A stretch of 64,000 bases of DNA from Rhizomys pruinosus (lineage: Eukaryota; Chordata; Mammalia; Rodentia; Spalacidae), in NCBI GenBank assembly GCA_009823505.1, contig VZQC01009956.1, positions 2,079,465-2,143,464 of the forward strand. Reading direction: 5' to 3'. Position numbers and translations under genes: made by a program. Shown in pieces: positions 12,116 through 23,834 of the stretch. The stretch's first letter is position 1. Each line of letters starts with the position of its first letter. The notes beneath the pieces were generated by a model. It did not search any database. It had not been told where the DNA came from and saw only the letters and a program-made list of their open reading frames with translations.

Positions 12116-12519
12116 AATATTTTAAATGGACCACAAGTCTCTTTGAGATATTTTCTGAAATAAATTGACACTTTCTGAGAAGCTTAAAATCATACCCTAA
12201 ACCTAGAAAGGGAAACATTATGGTTCAGATATATGATAAAACATTTGGGTGTTGTGGACAGAATAGATTGAATGTAAGTCCAAGATGAATTATGGCAGTC
12301 TTCCTAAGTATGACATCAGCACGATATTCTAAAGAATTGCGGGACTGTCCATCAAACATGTAGCCTTCAAAATACATATTAACTAGCATTTCCATTAACT
12401 AATCTCTGACTTTCCTCATTTTCTCAAGCTCTGAGCTGTCATAGAAGAGCTAATATTTCTACAATTCACTCTGAACATCCATACTTTTTTCTTGTTATGT
12501 TTGCTTCTTATGTTTAGTA
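12116..12519. other. No recognised feature
   Basis: Unassigned, non-coding. Confidence 0.4.
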
Positions 12520-12612
12520 AATGTTTCAGGACAGCTGGTACTAAAGGGAAAGCCTGTCTCAAAAAAAGACCAAAACAAACAAAACAAAAACAAATGAACA
12601 AACAAGAAAAAA
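12520..12612 (+). mobile_element. B1 SINE 3' fragment
   Basis: The B1 right end (gcctgtctcaaaaaaagac) continues into an AAAC-rich tail. The left half is absent. Confidence 0.7.
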
Positions 12613-12631
12613 ACAAAGTTCAAGACTGATT

Positions 12632-12767
12632 AAAAAAAAATACTATTAAATGTCTAACTTCCTCAAAGAATCTGGATTAGAATATGGAGAATTTCTTCAT
12701 GCTCTCCATATGCCTCTCTCAAACAATTATCTTTGAGGAAGTTAGACATTTAATAGTATTTTTTTTT
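12632..12767. repeat. Perfect 37-bp inverted repeat (hairpin)
   Basis: Arms 12,632-12,668 and 12,731-12,767 are exact reverse complements, starting with an A run and ending with a T run. Position 12,669 pairs with 12,730. The 60-base loop holds a second inverted repeat, atatggaga (12,682-12,690) against tctccatat (12,703-12,711). The whole stretch can fold into one long stem-loop. Confidence 0.95.
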
Positions 12768-13004
12768 TCTTTCTCAAGAGTGATCTTGAAGCAGTAAATG
12801 TTTTATATAAGTGCATCTTTCTGCAAAATAGATGATAATACTTGAAAGAGAAGACAAAAAATAGCTACCATTTGTTTAACCTCTAATAAGTTCAAAATGA
12901 TAGATTGTATTTAATTTATCAGTTTAGTTGAAGTTTAACCATTTGGCATTCACTCTTGTGTCCTTTTAAAATTCAATAAATTAGCCATCCTTAAGTATAG
13001 TAAA

Positions 13005-13190
13005 GAAGACCCAGGCAAATGGCAGACTGAGTAAGAGTTCTTGCCAACAAATATGCTGGTCTGAGTTTGATCTCTGGAATATTCTTGGTGGAAGAAGAGC
13101 AACTCTCAGAAGGTATTCTTTTATATCCACACATACAATATAGTACATATGTGTTCAATTGCATACACATAAATATAATAAATAAAAAAT
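13005..13190 (+). mobile_element. B3-like SINE, old
   Basis: Recognised from cagactgagtaagagttct (degenerate head), the B-box remnant gagtttgatctc and the AATAAA-type tail at about 13,170-13,190. Confidence 0.6.
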
Positions 13191-13429
13191 AATTGTAAAA
13201 AGTTAAATTCATAAAATAAAAAGTAGGTATCACATTCAAATCAGATTGAAGATATATGCCCTACCCTGTATCAATTTTATAGTGATTACGTCTTTGCATA
13301 AACTATATTTTGTTAAATTTAATACATAAATTTATATGGTCAGATCATGAATATTTAGTGCATATATTATAATATAATAATATTATATTATAATATATAA
13401 TATAATATAAACTTGTTTAGCTTTGTACA
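13191..13429. other. Unassigned with AT low complexity
   Basis: Holds an AT-only imperfect tract (13,364-13,410) of TATAATA units. Confidence 0.6.
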
Positions 13430-13617
13430 CTTATTTGTGTGTGTGCATGAGTATGTGTGTGTGTGTGTCTACATATGCACATGCTGCTACACATGGATGT
13501 CAGAAGACAACTTGTTCAACTCAGTTCTTTCCTGTAGTGTGTATGTTCTGGGGATTGAATTCAGGTTGACAAGTTTGGCAGAAAATGCCTTCCCCCACTG
13601 ACCATCTTGTTGGCTTA
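13430..13617 (-). mobile_element. B3/B4-class SINE, antisense
   Basis: A TG-rich antisense tail (13,436-13,468) is followed by gatgtcagaagacaactt and ggggattgaattcagg, ending in accatcttgttggc. Confidence 0.7.
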
Positions 13618-13754
13618 GATAATAAAAAATGTATATACAATTTCAGGAATTTATGAAGAACAGAACAACATGGTCATTTAAAACAAATATTTAAACCCCA
13701 CTCAAAGCACACTGCAATATTCTGGCATGCTTTTGCAGAAAAGCAGATTTCAGT

Positions 13755-13820
13755 TTTCAGCGCCCATGTTAGGTGGCTCAGAAACACTTGCCCTATTTGG
13801 TACCTGTACACACACACAGA

Positions 13821-13861
<41 letters not shown>

Positions 13862-13925
13862 AAACAGACACATCTGCACATGTGCACTGATTATTGTCTA
13901 ATAAGTCTTCAAAAACAAATAAAAT
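13755..13925 (+). mobile_element. B3-like SINE remnant with (AC)n tail
   Basis: A degenerate B3 body (cagcgcccatgttaggtggc) runs into an AC microsatellite at 13,808-13,860 and an AATAAA-like end. Confidence 0.5.
13808..13860. repeat. (AC)n microsatellite
   Basis: AC run with a few AG and AT interruptions. Confidence 0.95.
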
Positions 13926-14424
13926 AGGTACCAGAAATATGCCACATTACAGAAAACATTCTGACACAAAATCTGATTGGCTCAAGTCTTTCACATTTAA
14001 TAAAGTTTGCAAATTAATCTTATAGGTGGTATTAAGGTATTGCTGCATAAGACATAGCTCTCACCTCAAATGTCTTTGAGTCAGATATAGTCTAGGACAA
14101 TCTAAATATGGTCTTGAACAATCTAAATAACATGTTCTAACACATTAGTGGGTTCAGCGGGTGAGTAGATTACAGAAACTAAGTGAAATCTGCTCTTGTG
14201 TTCAGATGGTATCTTATAAGTGTTAGCGTTTCAGTTGCTGGAAGCTAGTGGCCCAGTAAGAATACATTGCCAAAGATTTTTACATGATGGTTAAAATGAT
14301 GTTTGCTCAGACAGCCATGAGCAATGAATAGCTATTAAGATTATTACAGTTAGCCTTAGCGTCTGGATCTGCAATGTTCCAGTTCTCTACAATCACAAAT
14401 TCTAACTGGTTAATCAGTCTTGAA
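13926..14424. other. No recognised feature
   Basis: Unassigned. A short local duplication (tatagtctaggacaatctaa against tatggtcttgaacaatctaa) occurs near 14,087-14,127. Confidence 0.45.
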
Positions 14425-14618
14425 CTTTGTTTTTTTCTTGTTTGTTCATTTGTTTTTGTTTTGTTTGTTTTGGTCTTTTTTTGAGACAGGCTTTCCCTTT
14501 AGTACCAGCTGTCCTGAAAATCACTATGTAGACCAGGCTAGCCTTGAATTCACAGAGATCCACCTGCCTCTGCTTCCTGAGTGGTGGGGTTAAAGGTGTG
14601 TGCCACCATACCCAAGGT
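14425..14618 (-). mobile_element. B1 SINE
   Basis: Antisense B1 with a T/GTTT-rich tail (14,428-14,480), then tgagacaggctttcc, tagaccaggctagccttgaa, cctctgcttcctgag and gtgtgccaccata. Near full length. Confidence 0.92.
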
Positions 14619-15280
14619 CCCACATCTTTTTAGAGTAAACAGGAACAAGGCTGGAACAATGTGGCGTCTTAGGAATGGTGTGGGACTTTAAGAAACACCT
14701 GTCATGACTACTGAAGAGAATGAGGGAAGCGATGCTCCCTAAACAAATAAAAAGGCAATCAAACACTTCAAAATGGCCATGTAGTATGGCAGCAACCTTG
14801 CCTTCATGAACTCACACCAGCTATGATTGCCTGCCTACACAAGACTTGCACATGATCAACCCAGTTAGCATTTTATCATGAAGAAGAGAGGGGTTCTCCT
14901 CTCTACCTATGGAGATACTGTAAGGTAATAGCTGCTGAAGACTGCTTTCCTCCAGTTGTATTCCCCTTGATAGATTGCCCATCCTCCTCTGGATGAAACT
15001 ACATCTATGTGAATGTGTGTGTGATAGTAATGGTACTTGGTTATAAACAAGAACAAAGAAATAACAAATAAGACACATGAAGATGCAAGGAAGATATAAG
15101 GTGGGAAGTGGAAATGATCAGTATACAAAGTATACTTGTATCAAATTACCAAGAACATATAATAAATAAAAGTGCATTCAATTATCCAACAGGAAGTTGG
15201 GTGGGGCAGCAGAATGTACTTCACCATAGCTGTATTTTTCAAAGAAGATACTGAAAATCCCACTGCTTTCAACTGGCACA
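14619..15280. other. Unassigned, possible old L1-related segment
   Basis: The part 14,780-15,010 (catgatcaacccagttagca and neighbours) resembles rodent L1-associated 3' sequence, but no boundary or ORF confirms this. Confidence 0.3.
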
Positions 15281-15485
15281 CCTGGGCTGGAGATACGGAT
15301 CAATGGCTAAGAGCATTCACTGCTCTTGCAGAGGACTGCGGTCCGGGTACCAAAACACACAAGGCACCTCACACCTAACCCTAACTCCAGCTCCAGAAGA
15401 TCCCATAACTTTTTCTCAGTTCCTCAGGCACCAGACAGGCACAGGTATGCATCCATACATGTAGACACACACTCATACACTTAGA
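15281..15485 (+). mobile_element. B2 SINE, diverged
   Basis: Head ctgggctggagatacgg, then ctaagagcattcactgctct, an ACTCCAGCTCCAG block and the acactcatacactta tail. Confidence 0.85.
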
Positions 15486-15603
15486 ATTTTTTGAAACTTT
15501 ATCTGCAAATGATATTATATGTAACTTGGTCAATGTAGACGTTCATGGGTGAATAATATTCTTCACCTTGAACGGAGAATGGTTTTTAAATGTTAAAATT
15601 ATC

Positions 15604-15796
15604 TCTTTTTTTCTTTTTTTTTTTAGTTTTTTTTTTTTTTTCCTCTTTTTGGTATTTTCGAGGAAGAGTCTCCCTTTTAGTACCAGCTGTCCTGGAGCTT
15701 GCTTTGTAGACCAGGCTGGCCTTGAACTCACAGAGATCCACCCACCTCTACCTCCCTAGTGCTGGGATTAAAGGCATGCACCACCATGCCCAGCTA
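15604..15796 (-). mobile_element. B1 SINE
   Basis: Poly-T (antisense tail) at 15,604-15,650, then taccagctgtcctggagct, gaccaggctggccttgaact, tgctgggattaaaggcatg and accatgcccagc. Full-length antisense B1. Confidence 0.94.
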
Positions 15797-16615
15797 TGTT
15801 TAAATTATCTTTAAAAGGGTTTGAATTTTTTGTTTTTATCTTTTGTTGAATTTTTTATGATTTTCACACACTATAAATTGATATACTTAGATCCCTTCCA
15901 TTATTCACATCTCTCAAGAGAACATTAAGTTGGGTGGGGGTAATATATATATCCTATAGAGTCTAATTTGTGTCCCCAAATGTCCTTCAATATAGGTCAT
16001 TCGAGCTGGTTAACCTACCAAGAGTCCCATCATTAGGAGAAACTGTCTTTGCTTCTTTCAGCACTCATTGGTTTCCATAATTTCCTTAGGTTAAGTTGGG
16101 GACTCTTACCTGTTTGCTCATGTTTGTGCTGAGCTTTTATCTGGTTTGAGTTTGCAGAGGACTTGTGCATGCTGTCACCATTGGTGTGAGTTTATGTGAG
16201 TAACTCACCAACTGTGTGAAAAACTTTCTTTGTGGTTAGCTACTACCTCTACCTCTTATAGTCTCCCCCCCTTCTTCAATGATCCCTGAACCTTGGGAAG
16301 CAGAAGTTTTATATAGATGTCCTAGTCAGGGATAAACAATCTGTACTCTCTTGTTCTCTGTGCATTGTCCAGTTGTGAGTTTCTATATTAATCACTATCT
16401 GTTGTATAAGAAAACTACTCTGTTAAGAATTGAGACATGCGTTCATCTCTTGGTATAAAAATATGTCATTATGTCAGTTTAATAAAATAACTATTTAGTA
16501 GAAAACTAGTACTAGATCCTACCCTGTTTCTTGTAAAGAAACTAGATTCAGGTTAAAAGTTTGATATCAATGTCAGGTATGGGTCCCATCCGAGGAGTGG
16601 ATCTTAAATACAATT

Positions 16616-16886
16616 AAAGAGTGGCTACTCGGGCTGGAGAGATGGCCTAGCGGTTAAGAGCCCCGACTGCTCTTGCAGAGGACCCGGGTTCAATCCCCAG
16701 CACCCACATGGCTGCTGAGAGCCATCTGAAACTCCATTTCCAGGAGATCTCCAGTTCCAGGGGAATCTGACACCCTCTTCTGACCTCCGCGGCATTGCAC
16801 GACACAGGTGCACAGACTTGCATGCAGACAGTACATTCATACACATACAGAATAAAAAAAAAAATTAATAAAAAGAGTGGCCACTC
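16616..16886 (+). mobile_element. B2 SINE (duplication subfamily) inserted in L1
   Basis: The body at 16,631-16,871 is flanked by 15-bp direct repeats aaagagtggctactc (16,616-16,630) and aaagagtggccactc (16,872-16,886). It has intact A and B boxes and the internal ACTCCA...ACTCCAG-type duplication. It splits the antisense L1 segment cleanly. Confidence 0.95.
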
Positions 16887-17437
16887 TTCCTGCCACTATT
16901 GTATGCATAGATCTTCCAGGACACTTGTTGTTGTAATTCACAGGATTCATAGTAAATCTTCTCTTTTGAGAGCTTTTGAGAGCACCTATGAATGGTAGTC
17001 AGAAGGCATGAGGCTCTGAAATCAGCTCCAGCTTCATTTCTCCTTGTTTTCCCTAAAATTCATGAATGTACAGTCTTCAGCAATAGAATCTTACCATCCA
17101 GTTCTGGTCGGTAACCAAGGTGGGGTGGCAGACAGGACCAATGTTGTCTCAGGGTCTATGAACACCTGGTCAACAGATGTTAGAGTGAGAGTCCTTTCCA
17201 GGATTTTTTGTTTATTTTTTATAGATTATTTAACCAATAATCTCTAGAAGACACAGTGCCCACCCCGTTATGAGGTGACTACTTTTAATCTTTCTTTATA
17301 ATGTATAGGATATTATAACAAATACTGTAAGAACTTCTATTGGTAGGTTCTCTATGGCTTTTTTCTAAAAGCCTTCAGTGTTACTTGTCCCTCTGAGTCT
17401 TTCAAAAGGATATTTTCTTACTGTCAGTTTTCATAAT

Positions 17438-17467
17438 ATATATATATATATAATATATATATATATG
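17438..17467. repeat. (TA)n microsatellite
   Basis: TA dinucleotide run at the antisense tail end of the adjoining B1. Confidence 0.95.
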
Positions 17468-17612
17468 TCTTTTCTAGACAGGGTCTCCCTGTAGCCCCAG
17501 CTTTCTTGGAACTCGCTCTGTAGACCATGCTGGTCTTGAACTCACAAAGATCTGCCTGCCTCTGCCTCCCAAGAGCTAGGATTAAAGGCGTGCACCACCA
17601 TTTTTGGTTGAC
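17468..17612 (-). mobile_element. B1 SINE inserted in L1 segment
   Basis: ctagacagggtctccctgta, tagaccatgctggtcttgaa, cctctgcctcccaagagct, aggcgtgcaccaccat: antisense B1. Confidence 0.93.
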
Positions 17613-18000
17613 ACTCCTTACCACCTGCTCATCTCTCCCATCTCCCTGTCTTCCCATCCATCCTCAACCCTTCTACCTCTAGTGCCCCCTTCTAGTTTCA
17701 TATCATGTGCTTTCTCTTACCCTTCCCTCCTCTCTCTTAAAGATTCTCATGGGCCTTTTTCTAGCTTCCTGGCTTCTACATATAAAACTTGCTTAATTAG
17801 GTGGCAGAGATTTTTATATTAGTTTTAGTGAGAGTTAGTGTTAGAAGAAAGGAGCCTCTGGATTCTAGAAAAGAAGGAAGAAAAGTAACATGAATAAAAA
17901 GGGTTTGATCAAATTAAAAGGTTAAAGTTGAGAAAAAAAAAAGAAAGCCAGAGTGACAGCACAGGGGTTCAGAAGGGGCATGTGAAGAACATGGGGGTCC

Positions 18001-20769
18001 CAGGACCTGTCTGCCTGTATGACATGTTAGTATATTTCAAATATATGGCCACCAAGTGCCATAGTTTTTGGTTCTATAAAGAATTCTTCTCAGTTATAAT
18101 AGAAGAGGCCTAGAAGGAAGACAGAGGAATAGCTTCCCTATTGAGATCACTTCTAGCCTGAAGACAACAAACATGGACTTAAATTTTGTCAGGACAGGGA
18201 GTCAGTTTAAACCTTGGAAAACTGAGGGAGATTTGGATTTCATTTAAGACAGGGAACACAGATGTTACCAGATCAGCCAATACAAATTCAGCATTCACTA
18301 TATTCTAGGCTCTGTTCTGGCTGTTTCCTGTTCTGCCCTCACCCACCCTTTGAAGGAATAATCAATTATTTAGCCTCCTCTAAACCCTGAAAGACTCATC
18401 ATATACATGTTCCATGTTCATCCCAAATAACCACACTGATGAATTGGGAATTTGGGGAAAATACCTCCCCTCCAGAATTCTCAAGACAAATACATGGGAC
18501 TGTGTAGTATTTGGAATTGCACTCTGGCCACCAGATACAGCTGGATTTGTGGAGAGAGAAATGTGAAGTTCTTCATGTAAATCCCTGAAAAAAGAAAAGC
18601 ACCCCAGAGACAGGAAATTTAAATAAAAAGTTTTGAAAGATCGCCTGAGGCAGAGTATTAAATTAGCTGTGAATGTGATTATACAAAATAGAAAACACAC
18701 AAGCCGATGAGTTTTAGAGTTTCTGCCAAGGGGAGAAAGAGGCTTCTTGGTGCTTCCTCCTGGCTTCTCTGGCTGGCTGGCTTTTTGAAAAATTACATAT
18801 AAAATTATATATATAGTTGTTCATTTTTTAAGGTGAGAAGCTAAGTCAAATGAAAGGCAAATATCTGAAAAATCTGGGAAAAAGGATGTATCACTGTTGA
18901 TGTAAGTTCACCGGGAGGGTCATAGGAGGACCTGGCAGAGAGTTTGGCCTGTAAGAGGAAGCAATCAGTTCAAAGAAAGGTTGCTCAGGAGCTGAGGAGG
19001 ATTTGCAATGACTCTGCTTTTGCTACAATAGCAAAACCCACATAAAACTGGTCAAAAGAAGAAGCCTTGACCTGACTGAAAACCAAACTTTCCACCTTTT
19101 CCAGATAAATCATCTGATCATAAAGGGCGCTGCTAAGAGGGCAGTTCACGCTCAGTCACGCTAAGGAGATGGGCAGAAAGCCAAGATTGTTAATGAGGTA
19201 GTGAACTCTTCCTGACCCTTAGTGCAGTTCTTAGGGACTGATCAATTGCATGTGGCCATGTTGATCTCCGTAGTCTTGCTCACTTTCTGAATTCTTCAGA
19301 AATCTCTTTTTCTTTTCCTGTCTCTTTTCTAACTCTGCCTTCCTATGCTTTGAGCTGCCCCACCGTTTTGACTTTCTTTACCTCTCTCTACTAACTCTCT
19401 TTACCTCCCCAGCATGTGACTGCTATTCTGCAGCTTGGCCTCTCTCCGATCCCCTTGGCTGCTCTAAACTAGGATACTGTTACATTTTTTTTCTCTTTTC
19501 CATTTTCCCCTCGAGGCAGCTGCTGACAATTATGGTTTGCTTACCCTGAGGATATCTTTTCTTAAATTCAAATAATATTGTCTTAATGCTTCCATTTAGG
19601 TCCGTTTTTTAATTTTATTTAATGAATGGGACTAAGAACCCTCCAGGAGGGACCTGTATTACTTTCAGTGAAATTTTCTGAGCACACAGTGGATTTATTA
19701 GCAGAAATTCAATCATTTGAATCAGTACATGAGAATATAAAAGAAACTGAAGAATGAAAAGAAAAAAATAAAAAGAGAAAATAATTCCAATACAAAAGTG
19801 TTACATGAAAACATAACCTTAAGTATAGCTTTGAGGAAAAGAGCCTGGATGTTTCTATTTTTACTTAAAATCATATTGCTTATGAGTCCCGAGACTTTTT
19901 CAAATAAAACATACATTTTGAAATATTATAAAAGTAAACAAAGCCATAATTTTTCCATTCTTGCTACAGGACAAGAATTAACATGACACTAACCTAGTTT
20001 GTCCTTAATTTTGTGATAAAACATTGACCAAAATCAACACGAGGAAGGAAAGTGTTTGGTTTATGTGTCACAGTCTGTCTTAGAGGGAAACTAAGCTAGA
20101 ACTCAAGGCAGTGACCTGGAGGCCTGGCTACCAACCAGAACAGATCTTCACAGGAAGACCCTATTGCTGAAGTCACTACATCCATAACTGTAGAACAAAC
20201 AAGAAAAGTCAAGCTGGTGCTGGCTTCAGAGGCTTGTACTTGAGTCACACTGTCACAGTAATGGAAGGAGTTATGCACATAACAGTAAATGAAAGTTACC
20301 ATCAACCTTACTCAGCATGAATCCTGGAATTACAACAACTGGATTGGCAATATATCCTCACTGGTGCCATGAGGGTGTGAATATTATGGGCATAAGCGAC
20401 CACCTTCTGATTGGCATTCAGGCCCTCATCATAAGATGGAGCTTGTACCTGACACTGATATCAGGCCTAGGAATCTGTGTGTAGACAAGTCAGAGACCGT
20501 AATAGAGAGCCTAATAGTATCATTAGTATCATTCTAATACTATTTCATCTCTTAGCTCTCACCAGAGAAGATTCCTTGTGCAGTACATATTAACACAGAG
20601 ATCCATAACTAGAAAATGTGCAGAAAATAGCAGCATGCTATTCCCTTTCCCACTGCATGGTAGAATTTTGACGGACTGGGTCTTGGCAGGTCCTGTGAAG
20701 GCAACCACAGCTGCTGTGAGTTAATGAAGACAGTCACCTGCCGTATCCTAAAGCCATAGCAAAGCATGA
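18001..20769. other. No recognised gene or repeat
   Basis: About 2.8 kb, moderately AT-rich. The minus frame at 18,380-18,700 (106 codons) has no family signature. The part at 20,030-20,330 (aaaacattgaccaaaatcaa, gaggaaggaaagtg) may be an old rodent interspersed repeat, but it could not be assigned. Confidence 0.4.
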
Positions 20770-20889
20770 GTTAATGCACATGAAGGACAGAAGAAGACAT
20801 CAAATTCCCTGGAACTGCAGTTACATATTGCTTCTAGCTGTCATGTGGGTGTTGGGAACTGAACCTTGTTGTTATGCATAAGCAGCCAG

Positions 20890-20920
<31 letters not shown>

Positions 20921-21185
20921 TTTCTGTATGTGTATCAATGTACTGTCTGCATGTAGGTTTGTGCACCCGTGTTGTGCAATGCCGTGGAGGTCAGAAGAGG
21001 GTTTCGGATTCCCCTGGAACTGGAGTTCTCCTGGAATTGGAGTTTCAGACGGTTCTTGGCCGCCATGTGGGTGCTGGGGATCGAACCCGGGTACTCTGTA
21101 AGAGAGGTCACCGCTCTTAACCACTAGGCCATCTCTCCAGCCCCGTGCAGCCAGTCTTTTAACCACTGACTCAACTCTGTAACCC
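20770..21185 (-). mobile_element. B3 SINE split by a B2 insertion
   Basis: An antisense B3 body (aagaagacatcaaattccctg to tgggaactgaaccttg) ends at 20,891. It resumes after the B2 with cttttaaccactgactcaac at 21,152-21,185. The host SINE is older and more diverged than the B2 inside it. Confidence 0.8.
20882..21156 (-). mobile_element. B2 SINE (duplication subfamily) nested in B3
   Basis: An antisense B2 at 20,892-21,146 starts with a long poly-T (the A tail) and ends in ccatctctccagcccc. Direct repeats gcagccagtc at 20,882-20,891 and 21,147-21,156 mark the target site. The internal duplication is present (ggaactggagttctcctgg then aattggagtttcag). Confidence 0.95.
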
Positions 21186-21466
21186 CCACAGGTCCAGACC
21201 AGAATGATGGCTTTAGGATACGGCACTCCTGAGGAGCTATTAACAGTTTTTGGCAGAGGGAGTGAGCTTCCTTTAAGGGTGTGACTCCTGGTATGTGGAC
21301 CATGCTCCACTTGAGGACACCACACCTGGAGTTCCATGGACAGGACAAATTGGAGTTGATGACTTTTAAGTTACAAAGAAATTGCTATATTGGGGGTCGG
21401 GGTCCAGCAAATTTAAGGGTTGTTAGGAACAGAATCTAGTGGTAAATATGATTGAAATACATTGTG

Positions 21467-21620
21467 TGCCAGGCGGAGTGGCACACACCTTTAATCCCAG
21501 CACTCTGGAAGCAGAGGTAGGTGGATCTCTGTGAGTTCAAGGCCAGCCTGGTTTATATAGCAAGCTCCAGGGCACCTGGGACTAAAGGGAGACCCTGCCT
21601 CAAAAAGAACAAAAAACAAA
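21467..21620 (+). mobile_element. B1 SINE
   Basis: Full B1: gccaggcggagtggc, ctttaatcccagcactctgg, gttcaaggccagcctggtt, gagaccctgcctcaaaaag and an A-rich tail. Confidence 0.95.
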
Positions 21621-21708
21621 AAAAAGAAAGAAAATAATATTTTTATTAAAAAATAGGGCACAAAGTTTGAAGGAGGAGGAGAGTTAGGGCAGATCTGGAA
21701 TGAATCAT

Positions 21709-21950
21709 GTTTTTTTTTTAAATTTTTAAAATTTATTTATTCTTTTATGTGTATGAGTGTACTGTCTGTATGTAGGTTGGTGCACCCATGTCGTGCAATG
21801 CTGTGGAGGGCAGAAGAGGGTGTCAGAATCCCCTGGAACTGGAGTTAAAGATGGTTTTTAGCCGTCATGTGGGTGCTGGGGATCAAACCCGGGTGCTCTG
21901 CAAGAGCAGTTGGTGCTCTTAACCACTGAGCCATGTCTCCAGCCCTGAAT
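21709..21950 (-). mobile_element. B2 SINE
   Basis: Antisense B2 from poly-T to ccatgtctccagccc. It is flanked by a short imperfect repeat (gaatcatg / gaatgatg). No internal duplication (ggaactggagttaaagatgg). Confidence 0.93.
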
Positions 21951-22041
21951 GATGGCTTTTAAAAGAATAAGTTATTTTATCATAGCCTGTATTTCACTGC
22001 CACCTTCTAATCATCCTAAGACTGGTATAGTGACATTACAA

Positions 22042-22401
22042 TGACCCATCCAGTGGTTCAGTCAACGGGGGTCTGGAAGAGAAGGAGTGAGGGGAAGGGA
22101 CAAGAGACACAAGGAATGGAGACAAGACAGGTTCTGATCAAGTCTCGTTTATTGTAGGAACACAAGCAGAATATATAGGGCAGGGAAGGAGGAAACATTT
22201 CAGACTGCCAAACTGCAATGTTTACACAGTGGAAAGAATGTGCAGATACAGATCTTATCTCAGGGCAAACATTTGCAACACATCCTGTTGTTGGGTTGAG
22301 CTACAATGGGCTCAAACTTCCTTGTGACTGACCCAATGACCCTAGAAACTGCTTAGTGGAAAAACACTGCCAGATGGCTAAGTTTGCCCGAGAGCCCCAC
22401 A
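22042..22401 (-). repeat. 3' LTR of the ERVK
   Basis: 360 bp, beginning tgaccc and ending ccccaca on the + strand, which is TG...CA on the element strand. It carries an antisense AATAAA and a TATA-like box, and faces the polypurine tract. Confidence 0.95.
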
Positions 22402-22418
22402 GGTCCCCCTTTTTTGTA
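22402..22418 (-). other. Polypurine tract of the ERVK
   Basis: ggtccccctttttt on the + strand is A/G-only on the element strand apart from its last bases. It directly abuts the 3' LTR, as expected of the plus-strand primer. Confidence 0.85.
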
Positions 22419-22429
22419 TACAAAAGGAC

Positions 22430-22618
22430 AGATGAGCAGGGCATGGTGGAGCACGCCTTTAATCCTAGCACTCGGGAGTCAGAGGCAGGTGGATCTTTGT
22501 GAGTTCAAGGCCAGCCTGGTCTACAGTGTGAGTTCCAGGACAGGTGAGGCTACAGGGAGACCCTGTCTCAAAAAAAACCGAAAACAAAACAAAACAAAAC
22601 AAAAGGATACATGAGACA
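22430..22618 (+). mobile_element. B1 SINE inside the ERVK
   Basis: B1 body gcagggcatggtggagcacg ... gagaccctgtctcaaaaaaa with an AAAAC tail. Near-identical flanks (caaaaggacagatgag and caaaaggatacatgag) are the target repeats. It entered after the provirus formed. Confidence 0.95.
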
Positions 22619-22839
22619 GAAGTTGTGCCTGTCTTGGGTTTGGATCCACCCAGGCGCCCTCCTTAGCTGTCATTGAGTAGGCGACCTCCAAACGTTGCCC
22701 CCTTGTCTTAGCTTGGTAGGGCAGGTCTGCCTGGGGCTATGATCCCATTACCCGTCTTTGTCAAAACAACTTAGCAAGTTGTATCATCATAGTTACGGGT
22801 CTCAGTGTACGAAGAGGAAAAATCCTCCAGGACCAATTG

Positions 22840-23830
22840 TTGGTAATGGACCTGGAGAGGTTTGGCTTGAATAGCCTCGATTTGGGATCAGACAAAGGCC
22901 ATCAATTTGTTAAGCAGGATTGGACCCAGTGATATCAAGAGGAGGAGCCCTAGTAAAGGGCCAAGAATAGTTGGCAAAAGAGTGGTCAGCCAAGGGGAAA
23001 TATTAAACCAGTTGTTGATTCAGCCCTGATATTTTTCCCTATTTAATTTTCTTTGTTCTAGTTCTCTAATTTTTTGTAAGGAATCTTTAACCACACCAAA
23101 ATGGTCTGCATAGAAGCAACATTCTTCCTTTAGGACAGCACACAAACCTCCTTGTTGTAGGAGCAACAGATCTAGGCCTCTACAATTTTGCATGACAACC
23201 TCAGCTAATGAGGATAGGGATGCCTGTAAAATGGCTTATGGCTTCTTATAATTGTTCTATGTCAGTGTCTATTGACGCCCTGAGTGTATTATACTCTTTC
23301 TTGTAGTAATAGAGATGAGATTCCAGTGCCTCAGCACTGGAATACCCAGCCCTCAGCAGAGATCTCACATCCCCAGTAAGCACAATAATAATCACTGTGT
23401 CCCCCACACCCCCTCCCCCAGATGTTAACTGCTGGGCAGGTATAAAAACCAGTCTTTTTTTTAACACTTCTATTGCTGAATTTGTATGGCATCCAGAATG
23501 GCCGCGTGGGGGGGCCTTGTCCTTACTAAACTTGCTTGATTCAGGATCCTGGGAGAGCAGGTAACATATCTACTTTCAGTGAAGGCCACCAAGAACCTCG
23601 AGGGTGAGTTCCGCTGACTTGGGCCACTACAGATTGAGAGCTGGGTGTGACGACTTGCCAGGTTATATTCCAAGGTTCATGAATGTTGGAGCTCATGAAC
23701 ACCCAGGATGTGCAGCTGCTGAGTAGGCAGTTCATGAACAGGAAATGCAACATCTTGTACTGCCTTTGAATGAAAAGGGTTAGATTTATCTCAGGAATGG
23801 GAGTCATTCCTAGATGGTTGGTTAATCTGT
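22840..23830 (-). pseudogene. ERVK env remnant, TM subunit
   Basis: Minus-strand frames show a retroviral transmembrane subunit. There is a C-x6-CC disulphide motif (codons at 23,116-23,142), a heptad-like stretch upstream (23,250-23,460) and a hydrophobic anchor at about 22,890-22,975. Stops and frameshifts break it. Only about 360 bp separate the integrase end from the TM start, so SU is essentially deleted. A C-x6-CC TM is typical of gammaretroviral and type D envelopes rather than classical betaretroviral ones. Confidence 0.8.
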
Positions 23831-23834
23831 CTTA

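Larger units (their letters stand above)
15830..18000 (-). mobile_element. LINE-1 (Lx-type) 3' segment, antisense
   Basis: Long antisense stretch resembling rodent L1 3'-terminal sequence. Features include ttgaattttttatgatttt at the 3' end, the phrase cttcagcaatagaatcttac and a CT-rich block at 17,600-17,760. It is interrupted by a B2 (16,631-16,871) and a B1 (17,468-17,612), so it is older than both. A related antisense segment lies at 37.6-39.1 kb. The subfamily is an inference. Confidence 0.65.

Noticed and set aside
15368..15390. Telomere-like ctaaccctaac
   Set aside because: Under two units and embedded in a B2 SINE; chance match.
18380..18700. 106-codon minus-strand frame
   Set aside because: No motif, no splice context and ordinary AT-rich composition; a chance frame.
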